A stretch of 53,523 nt of DNA from NCBI GenBank assembly GCA_002796125.1, contig PCWA01000007.1:1-53523 (forward strand). The letters are read 5' to 3'. Both the position numbers and the translations under genes were made by a program. The notes under the pieces were generated by a model. The model did not search any database, was not told the origin of the DNA, and saw only the letters and a program-made list of their open reading frames with translations. Below, one piece after another: positions 8,249 to 16,285 of the stretch (the stretch's first letter is position 1; every line of letters begins with the position of its first letter). This DNA comes from Candidatus Ghiorseimicrobium undicola (GTDB lineage Bacteria; Omnitrophota; Gorgyraeia; Ghiorseimicrobiales; Ghiorseimicrobiaceae).

Positions 8249-8900
8249 CTTTTACGCTATAATTGATTATAAAACACTGAAAGGGAGGAATATACTAAAA
8301 ACAGCGAATAGGCTGATTCTCGGCGGGGCGGACATAATTCAATTGCGTTTTAAAAACACGGCTTTATCTAAAGTTATACAAGATGCCCTTCGGATATCCC
8401 GCCTGGCAAAAAAACACAATACTATTTTTATTATAAACAACCGCCTTGATATAGCGCTCCTAAGCCGTGCCGACGGCGTGCATTTAGGCCAGGAAGATGT
8501 GCCTGTTCGCCTGGCGCGCCGTATGCTTGGTAAAGATAAAATTATCGGCGTATCATGTCATTCTTTAAGCCAATTACTAAAAGCGCAAAATGAAAAAGCC
8601 GATTATTTAAGCGTTGGGCCGATTTTCTCCACTCCTACAAAACCGCAATATAAACCCGTAGGATTAGGCCTGCTCAAGAAAGCGAAGAAAAAAATAAAAA
8701 TCCCTTATCTGGCAATAGGAGGAATTAATCTCTCGAATCTAGAAGAAGTATTAAACGCGGGCGCCAAAGGCGTGGCAGTTGTACGCGCGGCTTGCTGTGC
8801 TGGAGATATACCGGGAACAATTAAAAAATTCAAAAGGATAATGCCAAATCCGCCTACGGCGGACGGCCTCAGCAGTTTGAAAACAATATCCCTTGCCTAA
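8220..8900 (+). CDS. thiE: Thiamine-phosphate synthase
   Basis: Joins HMP-pyrophosphate to thiazole phosphate to give thiamine phosphate. The 226-residue TIM barrel shows ADIIQLRFKN, FIINNRLDIAL, ADGVHLGQEDVP, ISVSCH-type GVSCHS, LSVGPIFSTPTK and LAIGGINLSNLEEVLNAGAKGVAVV. The TTG start at 8220 lies inside thiD2 (29-nt overlap). The last ~18 residues, after about position 208, do not look like ThiE. They are translated from a small palindrome (tccgcctacggcgga) and the beginning of the repeat at 8880-9000, which provides the stop codon. The original C-terminus was probably replaced by repeat sequence without loss of the barrel. Confidence 0.9.
   Translation: MKKKPLKNFSFYAIIDYKTLKGRNILKTANRLILGGADIIQLRFKNTALSKVIQDALRISRLAKKHNTIFIINNRLDIALLSRADGVHLGQEDVPVRLARRMLGKDKIIGVSCHSLSQLLKAQNEKADYLSVGPIFSTPTKPQYKPVGLGLLKKAKKKIKIPYLAIGGINLSNLEEVLNAGAKGVAVVRAACCAGDIPGTIKKFKRIMPNPPTADGLSSLKTISLA
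8848..8866. repeat. Small palindrome tccgcctacggcgga inside thiE 3' end
   Basis: A near-perfect palindrome (tccgcc-tac-ggcgga) lies within the last codons of thiE. The same word occurs, with a longer loop, in the palindromes at 52988-53022 beside the GIY-YIG gene. This points to a dispersed short palindromic family. Confidence 0.6.
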
Positions 8901-9000
8901 ACATCGGGTAAATCTCTACGATATTTACCCGATAGGCTGCGGGATAATTCGCGCTTATAACTTACGTCGGCTTCGCCTCCGTAAGTTATGCGCTCATTAT
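8880..9000 (+). repeat. Start-codon-linked modular palindromic element, copy 1 (before thiC)
   Basis: 121 nt. It begins aaaacaatatcccttgcc, as in copy 3. It contains a gggtaaatctc/gatatttaccc stem, lacks the middle gcttaag module, and ends with ataacttacg and cgtaagttat arms around ggc-ttc-gcc. The final gcgctcattat touches the ATG of thiC at 9001. The thiE stop codon is inside it. No Shine-Dalgarno lies between the element and the ATG. The other copies are at 13304-13478 and 18664-18889. Confidence 0.85.
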
Positions 9001-10281
9001 ATGACCCAATTAGAAGCAGCGCGGAAAAAAATAATTACCCGCCAAATGCGCCTCATCGCCAAAAACGAAGGCATAGACCCAGCGTACCTGCGAAAGCAAA
9101 TAGCCGGTGGAGGCGCCGTTATTCTTAAAAATAAGAACAGGCATTTTAGTAAAATATGCGCTGTAGGCAAAGGGCTTAAAACTAAAATTAACGCGAACAT
9201 CGGAACTTCCCCCGATAAAGATAACATTGCATACGAACTGAAAAAACTGGATATCGCCATAAGATACGGCGCGGATACGGTAATGGACTTAAGTACCGGC
9301 GGTGAGCTTGCTAAGATACGAAAAATGCTTATTGCTAAATCAAGCGTGCCGTTTGGCACGGTGCCGATATATGAAGCCGCGGCTTCTGCCCGGCGCAAGC
9401 ACGCTGATATTTTTAAAATGACCCCGCAAGACATGCTAAACACCTTAAAAACTCAGGCCGCGGAGGGAGTGGATTTTTTCACTATTCACTGCGGGGTTAC
9501 CCGCTCAAGTATTGCCGCGCTAAAAAAAAGCAAGCGCATACTAGGTATTGTCAGCCGCGGAGGAGCAATACTGGCGCAATGGATGGCGAAAAACAAAACT
9601 GAAAATCCATTTTATGAAAATTTTGATAAAGTTTTGGAAATTGCCAGAGATTACGATATCGCCTTAAGCCTGGGCGATGGAATGAGGCCGGGGGCTATCG
9701 CAGACGCAAGCGACAATACCCAATTTACGGAACTGCGCATTTTGGGCGAATTGGCTAAGCGCGCGCGGCAGGCGGGCGTATCCGTGATTATTGAAGGCCC
9801 GGGGCATCTTCCGCTTAACCACATAGAAAAGAATGTGCGCATGGAAAAGGAAATTTGCGGCGGGGCGCCGTTCTATGTGCTGGGTCCGCTGGTTACGGAC
9901 ATAGCTCCGGGATACGATCATATTACCGGCGCTATAGGTGGCGCGCTTGCCGCAAGCCTCGGAGCTGATTTTTTATGCTACGTTACGCCGGCGGAGCATT
10001 TATGCCACCCATCAATCGAAGATGTAAAAGATGGCGTAATCGCTTCGCGAATCGCGGCGCATGCCGCGGATATCGTCAAGCTCAAAAATGCCAAACTCCT
10101 GGACAATTCCATATCCAAGGCGCGAAACAAGCGCATCTGGGATAAGCAAATTAGTCTTTCGGTTGATCCGGTAAAAGCAAAGGAATACAGAAATAAATCT
10201 AAACCAAAAACGGATGATGTCTGCACTATGTGCGGCGAATACTGCTCAATTAAATTAATGGAAAAGTGCCGCATAAATTGA
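9001..10281 (+). CDS. thiC: Phosphomethylpyrimidine synthase
   Basis: Radical-SAM enzyme that rearranges aminoimidazole ribotide to HMP phosphate. From the ATG at 9001 it has 426 residues, the length of the short bacterial/archaeal form. Recognisable blocks are KINANIGTSPD, YGADTVMDLSTGG, VPFGTVPIYEA, DFFTIHCGVTR, SLGDGMRPGAIADA, EGPGHLPLNHIE and PLVTDIAPGYDHITGAIGG. The C-terminal cluster motif is CTMCGEYC. The frame opens 36 codons earlier, but that stretch is translated repeat and not ThiC-like. No TPP riboswitch precedes it; the leader is the palindromic element. It completes the thiD2-thiE-thiC group. Confidence 0.95.
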   Translation: MTQLEAARKKIITRQMRLIAKNEGIDPAYLRKQIAGGGAVILKNKNRHFSKICAVGKGLKTKINANIGTSPDKDNIAYELKKLDIAIRYGADTVMDLSTGGELAKIRKMLIAKSSVPFGTVPIYEAAASARRKHADIFKMTPQDMLNTLKTQAAEGVDFFTIHCGVTRSSIAALKKSKRILGIVSRGGAILAQWMAKNKTENPFYENFDKVLEIARDYDIALSLGDGMRPGAIADASDNTQFTELRILGELAKRARQAGVSVIIEGPGHLPLNHIEKNVRMEKEICGGAPFYVLGPLVTDIAPGYDHITGAIGGALAASLGADFLCYVTPAEHLCHPSIEDVKDGVIASRIAAHAADIVKLKNAKLLDNSISKARNKRIWDKQISLSVDPVKAKEYRNKSKPKTDDVCTMCGEYCSIKLMEKCRIN

Positions 10282-10294
10282 TTTGTTTTTGTTT

Positions 10295-10365
10295 GCGGGC
10301 GTAGTTCATCGGTAGAACACCAGCTTCCCAAGCTGGATAGGAGGGTTCAATTCCCTTCGCCCGCT
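10295..10365 (+). tRNA. tRNA-Gly (CCC)
   Basis: A 71-nt cloverleaf. The acceptor gcgggcg pairs with cgcccgc and the anticodon stem ccagc with gctgg around the loop ttcccaa, giving anticodon CCC. The T-arm contains ggttcaattcc. The discriminator is T, as usual for tRNA-Gly, and CCA is not encoded. It lies 13 nt after thiC and 23 nt before the LytM lipoprotein gene. Confidence 0.93.
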
Positions 10366-10388
10366 CTTTAAAAAGGCTTTAGCGATAA

Positions 10389-11069
10389 ATGACAAAACGC
10401 GGTATAATAATAATTAGTATCGGGCTTTTATTAAGCGGATGCGCTTCTTCACCGGATCTTCCTTTAGAGATGCCGTCCCTGCCAAGGGCAGCTTCAAGAT
10501 CAGGGGGAATATATCATAGCGTAAAAAAGGGCGAAACATTATGGCGCATATCAAAGAATTATAAAGTTGGCCTTGATTATATAATTTCTGCCAATAACAT
10601 AAGCGATAAGCGGAAAATAGCCATCGGGCAGAAAATTTTTATACCCGGCGCCAGAGAAGAAATAAAATACGCGCAAGCAACAAGCGGGAAAAACGATAAA
10701 AATTTTATTTGGCCGGTAAATGGCGATATAATTTCATACTATTCTGAAAAAAACGGGCACTTAATAAATAAGGGCATAGATATAAAAACCAGCCACAAGG
10801 CAGACATTTCCTGCGCGCGTTCCGGGGTCGTATCATTCATAGCGCAAAACTTAAAAGGATATGGAAAAACTCTTTTTATAGACCATGAAGACGGATTTGT
10901 TACAATCTATGCCAATATCGCCGAAAGCTTTGTAAACATAAACGATAAAATAAATCAAGGGGCAATGATCGCCAAAGCGGGAACGCGGCCGGGCAGCAAT
11001 GAAGCGATTTTACATTTTGAAATCCGGAAAGACCGCCGCCCGCAAAACCCCATTTACTATCTGCCCTAA
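10389..11069 (+). CDS. LysM and degenerate LytM (M23) lipoprotein, NlpD-like
   Basis: A 226-residue envelope protein. A lipobox LLSGC ends the signal peptide (Cys at about residue 18). A LysM peptidoglycan-binding domain follows (about 42-88, YHSVKKGETLWRISKNYKV ... GQKIFIP), then an M23 domain (about 105-226). The zinc ligands look lost: NKGIDI stands where active enzymes have HxGxDI, and the second motif reads ILHFEIR with only one His of HxH. NlpD and EnvC have the same kind of loss and activate amidases instead of cutting peptidoglycan, so a divisome role is inferred. The upstream gene is tRNA-Gly. Confidence 0.85.
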   Translation: MTKRGIIIISIGLLLSGCASSPDLPLEMPSLPRAASRSGGIYHSVKKGETLWRISKNYKVGLDYIISANNISDKRKIAIGQKIFIPGAREEIKYAQATSGKNDKNFIWPVNGDIISYYSEKNGHLINKGIDIKTSHKADISCARSGVVSFIAQNLKGYGKTLFIDHEDGFVTIYANIAESFVNINDKINQGAMIAKAGTRPGSNEAILHFEIRKDRRPQNPIYYLP

Positions 11070-11077
11070 AATATAAA

Positions 11078-12718
11078 ATGAACAACGCTTTAACTCGCGA
11101 AAACATTATCGACATACTTGAAAAAAGGATAGCCGGATTTAAAAATGGCTACCGGCAGAATATTGCCCTCATCGGACAGAGGCAAATCGGCAAGACCGCG
11201 ATCATCCATGAACTAATATCGGAAATCGACAAAACAAATATATTGCCCGTCTCGATAAAAATAAACGGCCGGGGTATCGCGCAAATTATTAATTCATTCG
11301 CCAGGCAAATAGTAAATGAATTTTTGCTAAGCCAGGGTATCCATCCGGAAAGCTATATTAAAGCGCCGGCCGGACAAAACCAGCTTTCAGAAATACTTAA
11401 AAAAGCTCAGGCATTCATTCCTAAGACAGTCGCGAAAATCCATGCAGCATCCGGAATGCTGGCGAAAAATAAAACTGAAGCGGCAATCCTGGGAATGTTT
11501 GAAATCCTGGAGATTTTTCATAGTGAAACAGCTAAGCCATGCTTAATAATCGTCGATGAATTTCAGGATTTGATAAACTTCGGAGGCGAAGAAATATTCA
11601 AGGAATTATCCAAGTTGATAGTCCTGCAAAAAAGCGCGATGTATATAATCACCAGCTCTTGCCCTTCAAGAGCAAAAGAAATCCTGGCACACAGCCTTTC
11701 ACTGCTATTCGGTAATTTCGAAGTCCTGGAAGTCGCGCCTTACCATGCTCTGGCCGCTTATGAATTTATAGCCAGAAACTTACCGGTTAAAATAGAAGAC
11801 GATCATAAGAAATTCCTCGTAGATTTTACCTTCGGGCATCCATTTTATATGGACAAATTCTGCCGGGAAATACTCTCCCTGGCAAAAATATCGGCCTCCG
11901 GGAAGGTATCAGGCGATATTTTAATTACGGCCTTTGAAAACCTGCTGTTTAAAGAATGGGGCGTGCTCAACCGAAGATTTTTATCCCTGCTTAATGACAG
12001 CTGCTGCAATAAATCACGAGAAGACTTTATCGACGTTATCTTGAGCATAAGCTGCGGTTGCAATAAAATAAAATTAATCACTAAAAATCTCAATAAGGCC
12101 GAAAAAATCGTCAGGCAGAAGATATCCCGCCTTGTAGAAACGGAAATGCTCGCCAAAAACGGCGATTTCCTGCGCTTCTCAGACAAGGTATTCGGTTTCT
12201 GGATTAAAACCGTCTATGCCCCCCGGCAGGAGCTTGATGCCCTTGACGAAGAATCACACAGGATAGCATTTAGAAATAGCATTACATGCGCCTTTGACAA
12301 TTTTTCCGCAAGCCTCAGGCGTGATACAATAGAAAGAATGCTGGAGCTGCTGAAATTGTTTCAGAACGAATCGATTCAAATTGAACGCAATAAGCTTTTG
12401 CTTAGCCAATTTGATGAGATTAAAGTAATCAGCGCTCACCCAAAAAAATTTGAGGCAACAATACTTGCAAAATCAAGCGGCTCATTCTGGGTCATCGGAA
12501 TAAAAAACGGGGTTTTATTGCCGGAAGACATAACGGAGTTTACCTCCGCAAGCCGCCAATACGGCAACATGCGCTCTCAGAGACGGCTGATTATCTCGCT
12601 TAGCTCAATAGACGTAAACGCAAAATTAAAGGCGCTTCAGGAAAAAATCATGACCTGGGAAAAAGAAACTCTTAATTCCCTGCTTGAATTATATAATCAG
12701 CCGGCGATATTTAGTTAA
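11078..12718 (+). CDS. AAA-type ATPase, archaeal-ATPase-like, with C-terminal domain
   Basis: A 546-residue cytoplasmic protein. It has a Walker A loop at 33-41 (GQRQIGKTA) and a Walker B at 157-161 (IIVDE). A sensor-like ITSSCPSRAKEIL follows near 190. This resembles the STAND-related archaeal ATPase family (COG1672 type). Residues about 280-385 look like winged-helix repeats (RQKISRLVETEMLAKNGDFLRFSDKVFGFWI). The C-terminal 140 residues resemble the nuclease-like ending of that family, but a catalytic pattern cannot be assigned. The start lies 8 nt after the LytM lipoprotein gene. Function unknown. Confidence 0.75.
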   Translation: MNNALTRENIIDILEKRIAGFKNGYRQNIALIGQRQIGKTAIIHELISEIDKTNILPVSIKINGRGIAQIINSFARQIVNEFLLSQGIHPESYIKAPAGQNQLSEILKKAQAFIPKTVAKIHAASGMLAKNKTEAAILGMFEILEIFHSETAKPCLIIVDEFQDLINFGGEEIFKELSKLIVLQKSAMYIITSSCPSRAKEILAHSLSLLFGNFEVLEVAPYHALAAYEFIARNLPVKIEDDHKKFLVDFTFGHPFYMDKFCREILSLAKISASGKVSGDILITAFENLLFKEWGVLNRRFLSLLNDSCCNKSREDFIDVILSISCGCNKIKLITKNLNKAEKIVRQKISRLVETEMLAKNGDFLRFSDKVFGFWIKTVYAPRQELDALDEESHRIAFRNSITCAFDNFSASLRRDTIERMLELLKLFQNESIQIERNKLLLSQFDEIKVISAHPKKFEATILAKSSGSFWVIGIKNGVLLPEDITEFTSASRQYGNMRSQRRLIISLSSIDVNAKLKALQEKIMTWEKETLNSLLELYNQPAIFS

Positions 12719-12756
12719 GGCTTTGTTAATACCTATTTTACTAATGTCATATCCGT

Positions 12757-12781
12757 CATTACCCGGTTTAACCGGGTAATG
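12757..12781. repeat. REP-like palindrome whose right arm supplies a possible start codon
   Basis: cattacccggtt (12757-12768) is followed by its exact reverse complement (12770-12781). The last three bases are the ATG that opens the phosphoesterase frame. Related palindromes are at 20634-20654 and 37595-37617. Confidence 0.75.
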
Positions 12782-13297
12782 ATGTTAGTTGTAAAAAAAT
12801 TATCAGCCGTGAAAATTGGAGTAATCTCAGATACTCATATACCGGAACGCTGCGAGAAGGTTCCCGCTGAAGTTATTGATGCCTTTGAGGGTGTAGAGTT
12901 AATCCTGCATGCCGGAGACCTGACTTCCACCGCAGCAATAGAGGAACTAAAAAAAATAGCTCCGGTAAAAGCAGTATGCGGAAATATGGACTCACTGGAA
13001 ATTTGTAAAAATTTACCGCTGAAAGAAATCATACGAATTGGGAAATTTTCAATAGGCCTGATACACGGCAGGGGAAACCCCAAATATCTCGTTGATTTTG
13101 TAAAAAATCAATTCGCGGAAAAACCGGATGTTATAATATTCGGCCACTCCCACAAGCCGATGAATGAAAAAATCAACGGAACGCTTTTCTTTAACCCGGG
13201 CAGCCCCACAGACACGATGTTCGCGCCTTACAGGTCTTGCGGGATACTGGAAATAAATGATAAAATAAAAGCGCAAATTATAAGGCTGAATGATTAA
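12779..13297 (+). CDS. YfcE/MJ0936-type metallophosphoesterase
   Basis: A calcineurin-like phosphodiesterase, 172 residues. The dimetal-site motifs are intact: GVISDTHIPE (DxH), LILHAGDLTS (GD), CGNMDS (GNxD), GLIHGRG and IFGHSHKP, then FFNPGSPTD, typical of the family. Members hydrolyse phosphodiesters in vitro; the physiological substrate is unknown. The start is undecided. The ATG at 12779 is the right arm of a palindrome and gives ten extra residues. The GTG at 12809 gives VKIGVISDTH, which fits most relatives. Neither has a Shine-Dalgarno. The gene is followed by the palindromic element at 13304. Confidence 0.88.
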   Translation: MMLVVKKLSAVKIGVISDTHIPERCEKVPAEVIDAFEGVELILHAGDLTSTAAIEELKKIAPVKAVCGNMDSLEICKNLPLKEIIRIGKFSIGLIHGRGNPKYLVDFVKNQFAEKPDVIIFGHSHKPMNEKINGTLFFNPGSPTDTMFAPYRSCGILEINDKIKAQIIRLND

Positions 13298-13303
13298 TTT
13301 GAT

Positions 13304-13478
13304 AACAATAATCCCTTGCCTAAACATCGGGTAGGTTCAAGCTTAATAAGTTCTAACCTACTCCGAAGCTTAAGGGGTAAATTCTCGAAGAGAATTTACC
13401 CCTTGCTTAAGCGAGGAGATTAATTCGCGCAGATAACTTACGTCGCTCTTCGAGCTCCGTAAGTTATGCGCTCATTTA
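13304..13478 (+). repeat. Start-codon-linked modular palindromic element, copy 2 (before HIT gene)
   Basis: 175 nt. The opening word atcccttgcctaaacatcgg is shared with the other copies. A gtaggtt/aacctac stem follows, then the long hairpin gcttaaggggtaaattctc (13368-13386)-gaa-(13390-13412). The last hairpin is ataacttacg/cgtaagttat with inner gctc-ttc-gagc. The final gcgctcattta touches the ATG at 13479. gcgaggagat is 50 nt upstream, too far to act as a ribosome site unless the last hairpin folds it closer. Confidence 0.85.
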
Positions 13479-14027
13479 ATGGATAAACTCTGGGCTCCAT
13501 GGAGAATAAATTATATAAAAAAAGCGCCGAAACAGAAGCAATGCATTTTTTGCCTGGCAAAAAAAATAACTTCCCGGGCTAAGATAAAGCAAAAAGACAA
13601 AAAAAATCTCGTCCTGTTTAGAGGCAAACATTGTTTTGCCATGCTTAATCTGTTCCCCTATAATAACGGCCATATATTGATTTCTCCCTATCGCCATTTA
13701 AGCAATATCGCGGCTTTAACGGATGCGGAAATATTAGACCTTTTTAAAACTATATCTTTAATGACGAGGGTCCTGGATAAAATAATAAAACCACAGGCTT
13801 ATAATATCGGCTTAAACGCCGGAAAAACCGCCGGCGCGGGCATCCCGGGGCATATTCATTTACATATTGTGCCGCGATGGCAGGCGGATACTAATTTCAT
13901 TACCGTTATCAGCAATACAAGAGTCATTTCTCAATCACTGGAAGAACTGCATAAATTAATAAGCAGGGAGCTTTCTATTCTGCTAGGCAAAGCCAATGGA
14001 AACTATGGTATTGCTTCGCAGCAATAA
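13479..14027 (+). CDS. HIT-family nucleotide hydrolase/transferase
   Basis: A 182-residue histidine-triad protein. The catalytic motif HIHLHIVPRW is at about 124-133. The N-terminus LWAPWRINYI with CIFCLA gives a CxxC that commonly binds zinc in the bacterial Ap4A-phosphorylase-like branch, and PYNNGHILISPYRH is the nucleotide-side signature. Members act on dinucleoside polyphosphates or nucleoside phosphoramidates; the exact substrate is not predictable. The ATG directly follows the palindromic element and no Shine-Dalgarno is visible. The dGTPase gene follows 21 nt later. Confidence 0.88.
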   Translation: MDKLWAPWRINYIKKAPKQKQCIFCLAKKITSRAKIKQKDKKNLVLFRGKHCFAMLNLFPYNNGHILISPYRHLSNIAALTDAEILDLFKTISLMTRVLDKIIKPQAYNIGLNAGKTAGAGIPGHIHLHIVPRWQADTNFITVISNTRVISQSLEELHKLISRELSILLGKANGNYGIASQQ

Positions 14028-14048
14028 AAGCCGGCGCTTTATAAAACC

Positions 14049-15203
14049 ATGCTGACACGAAAAGAAATAGAGCGATATGAAGATATATATCTGGCTCCGT
14101 ATGCCGCGAAAAGCCGGTATTCACGCGGCAGAAAATACGAAGAGGCAGAACATCCTTATCGATCATGTTATCAAAGAGACAGGGATCGAATAATACATTC
14201 TGCCGCCTTTAGAAGCTTAGAATACAAAACACAGGTATTTGTAAATCATGAAGGGGATTACTACCGTACACGCCTTACGCATACGCTGGAAGTCGCGCAA
14301 ATCGCCAGGACAATCGCCGCGGCCCTCAGGCTTAATGAAAGCCTTGTCGAGGCAATCGCGCTTGCACATGATTTAGGCCATACGCCGTTTGGACACGCCG
14401 GAGAAGAGGCCCTGTCTGAACTAATGCGAAACCATGGCGGTTTTGACCATAACCTGCACGGATTACGCGTAGTAGATATATTGGAAAAGCGCTACCCGGA
14501 TTTTAAGGGGCTCAACCTTACGTGGGAAGTACGCGAAGGCATAGTAAAGCATTCTACGATTTTTGATAAAAGGCAGCGGGTAAAGGGAATGGATCCGGAC
14601 ATCCAGCCTACCCTGGAAACTCAAATCGTTGATATCGCTGATGAAATAGCTTATGATAATCACGACTTAGATGACGGCTTGACATCGGGGCTCCTGAACG
14701 AAAAAGATTTAAAAAATATTTCTTTATGGGATGAAACCTGCGGCAATATCAGGAAAAAATACCAAAAGCTTGATGATACGCAGCAAAAGTACCAAATAAT
14801 AAAATCCTTGATTAACACGCAAGTTACGGATATAATAACGGAATCGGAAAAAAAGCTGAAAAGGCTAAATTTAAAAACGATAGAGCAGGTTAGAAAACTA
14901 AAATATAAAGTTATATCCTTTAGTGACAGACTGCAAGTGAAACGCTCGCCTTTACGTAAATTTTTATTACAAAATTTGTATAGAAATTACCGGGTGGTTC
15001 GCATGTCATATAAGGCAAAGCGCTTTATCAAAGAGTTATTTAACATATACCTGCTAAAGCCGGAACAGTTACCCGATGCTTTCCGTAAGAATAACGGAAA
15101 AGGCCCGCTCAGGCGGATACTATGCGACTATATCGCCGGAATGACGGACAGATACGCCCTAAATGAGTATAAAAAATTATTCGATCCTTACGAAAAGGTA
15201 TAA
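14049..15203 (+). CDS. dgt: Deoxyguanosinetriphosphate triphosphohydrolase-like HD protein
   Basis: An HD-domain dNTP triphosphohydrolase, 384 residues. Metal ligands occur as RTRLTHTLEVAQIA (His), LAHDLGHTPFGH (His-Asp) and IVDIADEIAYDNHD (Asp). RIIHSAAFRSLEYKTQVF is the family's N-terminal signature. It likely removes triphosphate from dNTPs and so limits nucleotide pools; substrate preference is unknown. It lies downstream of the HIT gene. The last 41 nt overlap the HD-GYP gene in another frame. Confidence 0.9.
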   Translation: MLTRKEIERYEDIYLAPYAAKSRYSRGRKYEEAEHPYRSCYQRDRDRIIHSAAFRSLEYKTQVFVNHEGDYYRTRLTHTLEVAQIARTIAAALRLNESLVEAIALAHDLGHTPFGHAGEEALSELMRNHGGFDHNLHGLRVVDILEKRYPDFKGLNLTWEVREGIVKHSTIFDKRQRVKGMDPDIQPTLETQIVDIADEIAYDNHDLDDGLTSGLLNEKDLKNISLWDETCGNIRKKYQKLDDTQQKYQIIKSLINTQVTDIITESEKKLKRLNLKTIEQVRKLKYKVISFSDRLQVKRSPLRKFLLQNLYRNYRVVRMSYKAKRFIKELFNIYLLKPEQLPDAFRKNNGKGPLRRILCDYIAGMTDRYALNEYKKLFDPYEKV

Positions 15204-16218
15204 AGCGGCATTTGCCGCGATGCATACCGTTTACCGTTTAATAAACTCAACCTTTGATTTAAAAAACCTCAGCCTGCGCCTATCCCGCCTGGCAGCGCAA
15301 ATAATGGGCGCGGAATACTGCTCGATAGTGCTTATTGACGGAACGCGCAAATACTCTTATTTACGCGCGGTAACAACCAAGAAACGTAAAAACCTTATCA
15401 CCAAGCGTACGCTGATAACAAACCGCATAGAACTAAAAATTATAAATTCCGGCAATGCCGTGCGTAACGGAATTTTTATCGGCATACCACTGATTTCCGA
15501 AGAAGTTATCGGTTTACTTATGGTTCGCCGTAAAAAAAGAATGCCGCCGTTTGATAATTTTGATCTGGAAATGCTTATTAATATATGCTCCCAGGCAGTT
15601 ATGGCAATCCGTAACCTGCAGCTTTACGAGGAACAGGAAAATCTTATATTAGGAACTATTAAATCTCTCGTTGAGCTAATGGATATAAAGGGACGACGAA
15701 CATACACGCACACATCTAAATTTTTGCGCCTGGTATTAGCAATTGCCAGACAGATGAATTTGAATGAGCGGCAAATGTGCAGCCTGGAATACGCGACTTT
15801 GCTGCACGATGCCGGAAAGGTGGACATACCGGTAGAAATTCTGGCAAAGCCTACAAAGCTTACCTGTCAGGAATTTGATATTGTAAAAAATCATCCGCTA
15901 AAAGGCGTTAAAATAATTAAACACCTCCAGGTTTTACGTCCGGCGCTGCCGATAATAATGTATCACCACGAAAAATATGACGGCACCGGTTATCCATCAG
16001 GACTGAAAAAAGGACAAATCCCGTTAGGCGCGCGCATCATGGCTGTGGCAGATGCCTTTGAGGCAATGATATTTTACCGTCCGTACCGGGAACGAATATC
16101 TATAAACGAGGCGCTACAAGAAATAAAAAATAACAGCGGCAGCCAGTTTGACCCTAAAGTCGTAGAAGCCCTGGTGCAAGTGTCAAAAAAATCAAAAAAA
16201 TACTTGCAGTTAAAATAG
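15163..16218 (+). CDS. GAF-HD-GYP protein, predicted c-di-GMP phosphodiesterase
   Basis: A 351-residue cytoplasmic protein with no membrane segment. A GAF-like sensor domain occupies about 15-150 (MGAEYCSIVLIDG ... FIGIPLISEEVIGLLMVRR). It is joined by a helix to an HD-GYP domain (about 165-345). All HD-GYP hallmarks are present: LLHDAGKVDIP, NHPLKGVKII, YHHEKYDGTGYPSGLKK (the GYP) and ADAFEAM. The family hydrolyses cyclic di-GMP to GMP or pGpG. It overlaps dgt by 41 nt. A c-di-GMP riboswitch (28955-29070) and an MshEN domain (44544-45083) elsewhere in the window fit active c-di-GMP signalling. Confidence 0.9.
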   Translation: MSIKNYSILTKRYKAAFAAMHTVYRLINSTFDLKNLSLRLSRLAAQIMGAEYCSIVLIDGTRKYSYLRAVTTKKRKNLITKRTLITNRIELKIINSGNAVRNGIFIGIPLISEEVIGLLMVRRKKRMPPFDNFDLEMLINICSQAVMAIRNLQLYEEQENLILGTIKSLVELMDIKGRRTYTHTSKFLRLVLAIARQMNLNERQMCSLEYATLLHDAGKVDIPVEILAKPTKLTCQEFDIVKNHPLKGVKIIKHLQVLRPALPIIMYHHEKYDGTGYPSGLKKGQIPLGARIMAVADAFEAMIFYRPYRERISINEALQEIKNNSGSQFDPKVVEALVQVSKKSKKYLQLK

Positions 16219-16233
16219 TTGCCAGTATATAAT
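16204..16233 (+). promoter_or_regulatory. Sigma-70-type promoter before the SPOR gene
   Basis: TTGCAG at 16204-16209 and TATAAT at 16228-16233 with an 18-bp spacer, placed 52 nt before the SPOR-protein ATG. It overlaps the end of the HD-GYP gene. Confidence 0.5.
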
Positions 16234-16285
16234 ATATATTAAATACGATTATCTCGACTCAAAATAACAAGTAAGGAACATCAAA

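Noticed and set aside
8900-9000. TPP riboswitch upstream of thiC
   Set aside because: The conserved CTGAGA and ACCTGA blocks are absent; the leader is the repeated palindromic element, which also precedes non-thiamine genes.
8893-9000. 36-codon N-terminal extension of ThiC
   Set aside because: It is a translation of repeat sequence, does not resemble ThiC, and the ATG at 9001 gives a normal N-terminus.
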